DNA from: JAAYDY01 sp964500225
Lineage (GTDB): Bacteria; Planctomycetota; Phycisphaerae; FEN-1346; JAACEH01
DNA length: 64,000 nucleotides
Direction: 5' to 3'
Assembly: GCA_964500225.1 (NCBI GenBank)
Contig: CAZCOA010000007.1
Location: 1 to 64,000 of the forward strand
Positions 58,848 to 64,000 of the stretch are shown here, in pieces. Each line of letters starts with the position of its first letter. The first letter of the stretch is position 1. Under the pieces are notes generated by a model. The model was not told where the DNA came from and made no database searches. It saw only the letters and a list, made by a program, of their open reading frames with translations. The position numbers were made by a program, and so were the translations under genes.

Positions 58848-60448
58848 ACGTCGTCCCCTCGGCGGATCATCCGGCCGGGCTTGTCGCCGGTGTGCCGGCG
58901 GTCGCGCAGAACGAACCGGCCGGCCACCAGCACATGGCGGATGCCCTCCGGCGGCGCGATCGGCTGAGCGTAGGTGGCCCGGTCGGCGAGTCGATCGGGT
59001 TCGAAAACGACCACGTCGGCGATCGCGCCCGGAACGAGCCGCCCGCGACGTTTCCAGCCCATGGCCTCGGCCGGCAGGCCGGTAAGGCGGCGGATGCCTT
59101 CGCCCCAGCTCATGAGGCGGCCGTCGCGGACATAGTCGGTCAGGAACCGCACCGGCGTGCCAAACGCCCGCGGGTGGGCGCTCTGGCCGGGCCTATGCTC
59201 GAAGTCCCGCACGCTGGAGTCGCTGGCCACCATGACGAACGGCAGCGCCAGCAGCCGCCGAAGGTTCTCCTCGCTCATCGAAAAATGGACGGCCCCGGTC
59301 TGGGTGTTGTCGGCGACGACCAGGTCCAGGGCGGCATCCAGCGGGTCGATCCCGCCGCCGCGATAGCTGGCCCACTGCGTCAGCGTCTTGCCCACGGCGT
59401 CGCCGAGGTCGGGGCGACTGACGCTGATGACCATGACGCGATCGGCCAGGTCGGGTTCGCCGTGGCTGTCGCGGATGGCCTGTTTGAGTGTCGGTCGCAG
59501 GGCGGGGTCGCGCAGGCGTTTCAGTTCGGCCTCGCGGCCGCCGTCGAACACCCAGTCCGGCAGCAGAATGCTGTCCAGCGAGGTCCACGAGGCCAGATAC
59601 GGATACCGGTCGCAGTAGAACGGCACGCCGCGATCGCGGGCCGCACGGAGCATCTCGATCAGGGCGTCGATCTTGTGCCAGTTGCGCGGCCCGGCGGTCT
59701 TGACGTGGCTGAGGATGCCGCGGCACCCGGCGGCCTCGACGATCGCGAGGAACTCGCCGACGGCTTCCAGCAGGCGGTCGCCTTCGCTGCGGATGTGGCT
59801 GGCATAGAGGCCGCCGTAGCGGGCGGCCACCCGGGCCAGCCGGATCAGCTCGTCGGTCGATCCGTAGCAGCCGGGCGGATAGATCAGGCCGCTCGACAGG
59901 CCGCACGCGCCGGTTTCCAGCCCCTCGGCCAGCAGCCGGGCCATGCAGTCCAACTCGGCGGCCGTGGCGGGGCGGTCGTCGTAGCCGACCGTCATCGCCC
60001 GCAGGTTTCCGTGGCCGACCAGAACGGCCCGATGGATGCTTGATTCGGCCTGCTCGGCCCGGGCAAAGTAGCCGCGGCCGTCCAGCCAGTCGATCCGGAC
60101 ACCCAGGTCGGCCACCTCCAGCTGGTTCTTGTCGCGCAGGGCCTCGTCCAGAGGGAACGGACTGCCGCCGCAGTTGCCGCAGACCTCCGTCGTGACGCCC
60201 GCGAATACGCGCGACTGGGCGAGCGTGTGGTACAGGGCGGCCGTTTCGCCGTGAGCGTGAATATCGATGAACCCCGGCGCCACGGCGCAGTCGCGGCAGT
60301 CCACCACCTCGGCGTCGCGCGGCACGGTCGCGCTGCCGGCGTCGGTCACGGCGGCCACGGCGCCGTCGCGAATCCAGACATCGGCCTCGCGTCCGTCGGC
60401 GCCGGACCCGTCGTACACCCAGCCGCCCTTGAGCCACAGACTCGCCAT
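58844..60448 (-). CDS. N-acyl-D-amino-acid deacylase family amidohydrolase
   Basis: The 534-aa protein is an amidohydrolase. The metal-binding GFIDIHAHGE lies near residue 60, the characteristic cysteine ligand is in CGNCGGSPF (about 90), YASHIRSEGDRL near 215 follows the family, and the C-terminal MVASDSSVRDF holds the active-site aspartate. D-aminoacylases release D-amino acids from acylated forms, for example from peptidoglycan fragments. D-glutamyl or dipeptide relatives exist, so the substrate is open. GGGAGG stands six bases before the ATG at 60448. It heads the five-gene (-) cluster. Confidence 0.9.
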   Translation of the reverse strand: MASLWLKGGWVYDGSGADGREADVWIRDGAVAAVTDAGSATVPRDAEVVDCRDCAVAPGFIDIHAHGETAALYHTLAQSRVFAGVTTEVCGNCGGSPFPLDEALRDKNQLEVADLGVRIDWLDGRGYFARAEQAESSIHRAVLVGHGNLRAMTVGYDDRPATAAELDCMARLLAEGLETGACGLSSGLIYPPGCYGSTDELIRLARVAARYGGLYASHIRSEGDRLLEAVGEFLAIVEAAGCRGILSHVKTAGPRNWHKIDALIEMLRAARDRGVPFYCDRYPYLASWTSLDSILLPDWVFDGGREAELKRLRDPALRPTLKQAIRDSHGEPDLADRVMVISVSRPDLGDAVGKTLTQWASYRGGGIDPLDAALDLVVADNTQTGAVHFSMSEENLRRLLALPFVMVASDSSVRDFEHRPGQSAHPRAFGTPVRFLTDYVRDGRLMSWGEGIRRLTGLPAEAMGWKRRGRLVPGAIADVVVFEPDRLADRATYAQPIAPPEGIRHVLVAGRFVLRDRRHTGDKPGRMIRRGDDV

Positions 60449-60795
60449 GAGGGCCTCCCTGTCGTTGCGCCTCAGTCGCTGCTGTTGCGGCGCCAGCGGC
60501 CGCACCTGCGGCGGGTAGTATATCCTCTGGGCGCCGCGCCACAAAACAAAAGGGGACGCTCAATCGCGTGGAGGGACCGCGTGGCACTGCCGCCGACCGT
60601 GATCGAGCGGTCGCCGGGTTCCGAGCCGGTCGAGGAACAGCCACATGGACAGTCGGGATGGCTTCCTATGCCCGGCGGCGGCAGGCATGACGCCCTTCTC
60701 TCGGAGAATCTCCACCCGTCGGGATAGCTGACGGACGGAGCCGCGCTTTCATAGTTTCATCCGGCGAGAACGGGCGGCCCTGACGGGTCTGGGCC
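60449..60795. other. Intergenic region
   Basis: These 347 bases lie between the D-aminoacylase start and the lysozyme-like gene stop, both (-) strand. I see no gene, terminator with T-run or repeat. Confidence 0.45.
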
Positions 60796-61257
60796 CTACA
60801 TCTCGCTGCGAACGCGGTGCCAGTATTTCATGGTGGCGGCCTTCCGGTCGCCGGCGGGGCCGCCGTTGTGCCGGCGGGCCAGCACCTGGCAATCGTCCAT
60901 CGACCGCGGGGGGGTCGCCTTGGGCGCATGTCGGCGGAAATACGCCTGCACGATCCGCCGGCTCTCGGCTTCGCTGTGGACCCAGCGGTCGTAGTCCCAG
61001 GGCACCCACGCGGCCCCTTCGGCCTTCAACTGCTCGCACGCATCCCGCCAGTACGCGCGGCTAATGTGGTATGGACCCAGCGAACGGCCTCCGTCGCCGC
61101 GGGTCTTCTTGCCGCCATAGGATTCCACTTCACGGATCGCATCCAGCAACCGCACCAGCAGCGACGACTCGCTGTCGGCGCGCACGGCCGAGTCCTGGAC
61201 GCCTGAGTACGCCATGACCGTCGCCACCACGACGGCCGCCCACTTCCAGCCCTTCAT
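60796..61257 (-). CDS. Secreted lysozyme-like protein (i-type lysozyme/destabilase pattern)
   Basis: The 153-aa product has a signal peptide (about residues 1-27). The mature domain has IREVESYGG with a candidate catalytic glutamate (about residue 48), LGPYHISRAYWRDA (the GPYQI-x-YW segment of i-type lysozymes) and DDCQVLARRHNGGP. The pattern fits lysozyme-like or transglycosylase SLT folds, so peptidoglycan cleavage is the likely activity. It lacks most cysteines of animal i-type enzymes. GGAGGC precedes the ATG at 61257. I am more sure of the fold pattern than of the activity. Confidence 0.7.
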   Translation of the reverse strand: MKGWKWAAVVVATVMAYSGVQDSAVRADSESSLLVRLLDAIREVESYGGKKTRGDGGRSLGPYHISRAYWRDACEQLKAEGAAWVPWDYDRWVHSEAESRRIVQAYFRRHAPKATPPRSMDDCQVLARRHNGGPAGDRKAATMKYWHRVRSEM

Positions 61258-61924
61258 GTCTGTGCCTCCGGCGATTCCTTCGTCGCGTCCTCCGCCCCCG
61301 GTCGGCGACAACGGGCCCGTTGCGCCCGCGATGAAGCTCAGTAGTATGCCAACAGCGTCCGTGAAATTCAAGTGTGTTCATGGATCGCGGCGCGAGGGAC
61401 CCCCGGCCGCCGTGAACCCCTGGTGAGGCGGCGGCGATGGGCAAGGCCGCGCGAGCGTGGCCATGCCGCCGTCACGCAGGGTCGCCACACATATTCACAT
61501 ACATGGTGGAAGCGCACCGTGGTAGCGCGCGGTTAAGGCGGAGTCCCCATTCGGGGTTTATTTTGTGCTGTATTAATGCCCTCGATGGCGGCCCAACTGC
61601 CCCCCGAAACGGTCCTAAGTACTTGTTTGCGCTTGGGATGCGGTTTTCCTGGGCGGCGCCTTTGAAGAGCCCGGCCAAACCGGGTTCCAGCCTTGCCCCG
61701 GACGCCGAAATCGTCATACTTTAAGTACCTTGCGTTGCACCATGATCGGCGCTGCACCGGCATTCGTCTGGAGGGACGCACATCAGCCGGTGGGGATTGT
61801 GGGCACTGCGGCAGATGGAGCGCTGCGGGCGGGTGGTTCGAAGACCCTCGGCACGCTGTGTCAATTCGGTAGTTCCACCGGCGGCCGGTGCCGCTGCGTG
61901 GACCCTTCAGAAAGGAGCTGGTAC
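61258..61924. other. Intergenic leader region before a PEP-CTERM gene
   Basis: These 667 bases contain no supported gene. The stretch 61490-61730 is less GC-rich and holds short hairpins such as TCCCC-ATT-CGGGG followed by TTTATTTT (61544-61568) and GCCCGG/CCGGGT near 61670-61690. These could belong to a structured leader RNA, but no known riboswitch class is recognisable. A ribosome site AAAGGAG sits at 61911-61917. Confidence 0.45.
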
Positions 61925-63040
61925 ATGAAGATTCACCTCACGACGTTCAAGACGATGGGCCTCGCTACGGCCGCTGTGGCCCTGGCGACACTCTTGGCCA
62001 CCGGGGCCGGCGCGGCACTGGACACGGACCTGACTGTTCACACTGGCGAAACGTACACCCAAGCCATTGCCAGTTCCACTCGCTACGATACCTTGGTTCT
62101 GGTCGAGAGCGGTGGAACTATCAGTACCGCTACCATCCAGTTGGGGTACTATCAGACTCACAACACAGACCCGACCGGTACGCTCACGAACAATGGGACC
62201 GTGAACCTGAACTCTTACCTCTTGGTCGGTGCCGGCAACCATGGCGTGCTCAACTTGAACCCTGGCAGCAGCACGATAGTCAACGAGTTGTGGATGAACG
62301 CGGTGGACGGCGCCAAACAGACTGATCGGATGACGGCTACGGTCAACATCAACAGCAACCTCACTGTGGGCGTTGGCGATCCGGGTACCGGCAACAACGG
62401 CCGTGTACGGATCGGTTTGGCTACCAATAACGGCCTGACGACGTCCAACATTTATCAGACGGGCGGCAACGTGGACATCAAGTACAAAGGCCTAAATGGT
62501 CCGGCTCTGGGTCTGGGCACCAACGACGTGGCCGGCACCAAGGTCGCTTATGTCATCTCGGGCGGCTCGTTGCACGTGGCCGGCAACGGTACCGGTAGCT
62601 ATGGCGTCCGCGTCGGTCACAGCAGTGGAACGGGCAACGTCGAGGCGTTGTTCAAGGTCATCGGCGGCGTGGCCACGATTGCCGTGGATTCCGGGTTCTT
62701 CGTTTACAAAAATGGGACCTTGGCCGGCGAGGTCAACAGTAGCGGCCTTTCGACGATTCTGGTGGGTGGCACCGCCTCATTCGCTCAGGGTTCAATTCTG
62801 GACATCAGCTGCGCCAGCGGCTACATGCCGGCCCTGAATAGTGTGTTCACTGTTCTGACGGCGGCCAGCATCACCGGCTTCAGTAACCTTACCTTCACCG
62901 ATACCGAGAACTGGACCTACGCCGTGGTCGATAACGGCAACGGCACATCGTCGCTCCAGGCGACGTACATTCCCGAGCCGGCGACGATGGCGCTGCTCGG
63001 GCTGGGGCTGGTGGGCCTGGTGGCTCGCAAGCGCCGGTAA
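61925..63040 (+). CDS. PEP-CTERM sorting domain protein with beta-helix-like body
   Basis: The 371-aa secreted protein has a signal peptide (about residues 1-35, ending GAGAALD). The body is Asn/Thr/Gly-rich with repeated short strands (GTLTNNGTVNLNSYLLVGAGNH, MTATVNINSNLTVGVGDPG) typical of right-handed beta-helix or autotransporter-like surface proteins. The C-terminus is IPEPATMALLGLGLVGLVA followed by RKRR, a complete PEP-CTERM tail. Codon use is less GC-rich than in neighbours, as often seen in surface proteins. The ATG at 61925 has AAAGGAG upstream. A terminator hairpin follows, duplicated around an assembly gap. Confidence 0.88.
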   Translation: MKIHLTTFKTMGLATAAVALATLLATGAGAALDTDLTVHTGETYTQAIASSTRYDTLVLVESGGTISTATIQLGYYQTHNTDPTGTLTNNGTVNLNSYLLVGAGNHGVLNLNPGSSTIVNELWMNAVDGAKQTDRMTATVNINSNLTVGVGDPGTGNNGRVRIGLATNNGLTTSNIYQTGGNVDIKYKGLNGPALGLGTNDVAGTKVAYVISGGSLHVAGNGTGSYGVRVGHSSGTGNVEALFKVIGGVATIAVDSGFFVYKNGTLAGEVNSSGLSTILVGGTASFAQGSILDISCASGYMPALNSVFTVLTAASITGFSNLTFTDTENWTYAVVDNGNGTSSLQATYIPEPATMALLGLGLVGLVARKRR

Positions 63041-63091
63041 GCGGTCCTTACGCTGCACGCGGCAGGAGGTTTCCCGCTTCGGGCCGTGTGG

Positions 63092-63146
63092 CAGAACCAC
63101 CGAAGGGCGGCAGGACGGGTTCACCGTTCGGCCGCCCTTCCGGCTT
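63092..63146. repeat. 55-bp sequence at the left contig end (terminator hairpin)
   Basis: The last 55 bases before the N-run are identical to 63247-63301 after it. They contain the GAAGGGCGGC/GCCGCCCTTC stem. See the assembly gap entry. Confidence 0.9.
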
Positions 63147-63246
63147 NNNNNNNNNNNNNNNNNNNNNNNNNNNNNNNNNNNNNNNNNNNNNNNNNNNNNN
63201 NNNNNNNNNNNNNNNNNNNNNNNNNNNNNNNNNNNNNNNNNNNNNN
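63147..63246. other. Assembly gap of 100 N
   Basis: Exactly 100 N mark a scaffold join of unknown length. The two flanks share an identical 55-bp end, which suggests neighbouring contigs that broke at a repeated sequence. Confidence 0.98.
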
Positions 63247-63305
63247 CAGAACCACCGAAGGGCGGCAGGACGGGTTCACCGTTCGGCCGCCCTTCCGGCT
63301 TTTTT
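63247..63305 (+). terminator. Rho-independent terminator (55-bp repeat copy 2)
   Basis: GAAGGGCGGC (63257-63266) pairs with GCCGCCCTTC (63286-63295), extended by CC/GG with one bulge, and six T follow (63300-63305). It is a textbook terminator for the PEP-CTERM gene. Confidence 0.85.
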
Positions 63306-63627
63306 CCGTGCCGGTGATCATGGCCACGGCAAGCGCGGCCAGGCCAACGGTCGGAGCTGCGCTTTCCTGGTTTCACCATCACCCTACCGCTTTGCCCCGG
63401 ATGGCTCGTGCGGGCCGCAACGTCCGTGGCCGAGCCAGGCGATGCGTTGCCCGGCCGTGGGATTCGTGGTCCGCGGAAGATCCGCCGCATGCCGGAATCT
63501 TCGGCTCCCCTGACGGTTGCGGTGAAGCGTTTTCCCTTGCCGACGGTCACGGCGGCGGCTAGCATAGCGTGTTGGCGGCGCCGCTGCGGGCGCTGCCTGT
63601 GTGAATGCATTGTGGGAGTGTTCCTGC
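63302..63627. other. Intergenic region before the aminotransferase
   Basis: No gene is seen in these 326 bases. A promoter-like pair lies at 63537-63565. Confidence 0.45.
63537..63565 (+). promoter_or_regulatory. Candidate promoter of the aminotransferase gene
   Basis: TTGCCG (63537-63542) and TAGCAT (63560-63565) are spaced by 17 bases. The leader would be about 55 bases. Confidence 0.4.
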
Positions 63628-64000
63628 ATGGCCGGCAACAAAGCGCAACTGCTTTCGGCACAAGCACTACGGACGGAGTCCTCGCCGATCAATTACCTCA
63701 TGGCCCTGGCCTTCGAGCGGCCCGACGCGATCAGTCTGGCCGCCGGATTCGTCGATAATGAGTCGCTGCCGGTGGCCGAGGTGCTGGCCTGTTGCCGCGA
63801 GATGCTCTCGGACCCTGCGGCCGGCCGGGCCGCCCTTCAGTACGGAACCACCCAGGGCTACCGGCCGCTGCGCGAGCGGCTGGTCCGCCGTCTGGCCGAC
63901 CGCGAGGGGCCTGCGGCGAAAGGTATGGCCCTGGATCCCGACCATGTGGTCATTACCTCCGGCAGCCAGCAGATGCTCTTTCTGATCTGTTCGGTGCTGC
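63628..64000 (+). CDS. PLP-dependent aminotransferase, class I/II (partial, cut by window end)
   Basis: The first 124 codons are visible. INYLMALAFERPDAISLAAG and LQYGTTQGYRPLRERLVRRL are the N-terminal segments of the 2-aminoadipate/MocR-like aminotransferase group, and VVITSGSQQML is the start of the cofactor-binding domain. The PLP lysine lies beyond the window. The ATG at 63628 has GGGAGTG upstream. Substrate specificity cannot be read from this part. Confidence 0.88.
   Translation, partial: MAGNKAQLLSAQALRTESSPINYLMALAFERPDAISLAAGFVDNESLPVAEVLACCREMLSDPAAGRAALQYGTTQGYRPLRERLVRRLADREGPAAKGMALDPDHVVITSGSQQMLFLICSVL

Noticed and set aside
63092..63301. Direct repeats as a mobile-element target duplication
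   Set aside because: The repeat is 55 bases, contains a terminator and flanks an N-gap; no transposase is present. An assembly overlap explains it better.
1..64000. tRNA, rRNA, CRISPR arrays, prophage or insertion sequences
   Set aside because: I scanned for T-loop motifs, regular short repeats with spacers, transposase and phage structural motifs and saw none. A dedicated search could still find a tRNA that I missed.

Overview
The window is 64 kb of GC-rich bacterial chromosome that includes the replication origin region. The gene set and style point to Planctomycetota, probably a Phycisphaerae-like lineage. The reasons are three secreted proteins ending in a PEP-CTERM sorting tail, many secreted or lipoprotein genes of unknown function, a ThiD2-ThiE fusion, DapL-type lysine synthesis and a long, divergent Lgt. 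The 100-N gap at 63147-63246 marks a draft or metagenome assembly. The lineage is an inference from gene content; no rRNA or tRNA gene is visible.

Layout. 0.3-10.8 kb: dnaE, then secreted proteins (an unknown, a PEP-CTERM protein, a nitrilase-family protein), a YbaK-like deacylase and a large secreted GH10-like protein that lacks both catalytic glutamates. 10.9-16.2 kb (+): a lipoate operon lpd-lipB-lipA plus a free-standing 82-aa lipoyl domain, running into tmk and holB. 16.2-22.3 kb (-): a tightly packed string dapL-folK-panC-panD-lgt-glycosyltransferase-tsaB. 22.5-25.5 kb (+): a PfkB-family kinase, prfB with its programmed +1 frameshift, and a small membrane protein.

25.5-33.6 kb is the origin module: parB flanked by two perfect parS palindromes, dnaA, a dnaA-dnaN intergenic region with a perfect DnaA box and an AT-rich tract (candidate oriC), dnaN, dciA and gyrB. 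No parA is present. 33.6-39.4 kb (+): secreted CocE-like hydrolase, GH3 enzyme and two proteins of unclear role. 39.4-46.2 kb (-): two paralogous lipoproteins, glyA, an ankyrin-repeat lipoprotein, hpt (apparently starting at CTG), an old-yellow-enzyme relative, a lipoprotein and a small membrane protein.

46.7-50.0 kb is the most system-like accessory locus. A PAS-type sigma-54 activator lies between NifX/NifB-like (PF02579-type) small proteins and a DUF5320-like protein. Consensus -24/-12 promoters point at both flanking units, and a shared inverted repeat lies upstream of each promoter. No nitrogenase genes are present, so this looks like a regulated iron-sulfur or metal-cofactor handling module.

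50.2-64 kb: thiE fusion, a VWA protein, a PEP-CTERM gene behind a leader with a terminator hairpin, a Spy-like protein, a five-gene (-) cluster (D-aminoacylase, glutamine-amidotransferase-like hydrolase, MORN-CAP protein, alpha/beta hydrolase, flavodoxin-ferredoxin), a secreted lysozyme-like protein, a third PEP-CTERM protein, the assembly gap, and the start of an aminotransferase cut by the window end.
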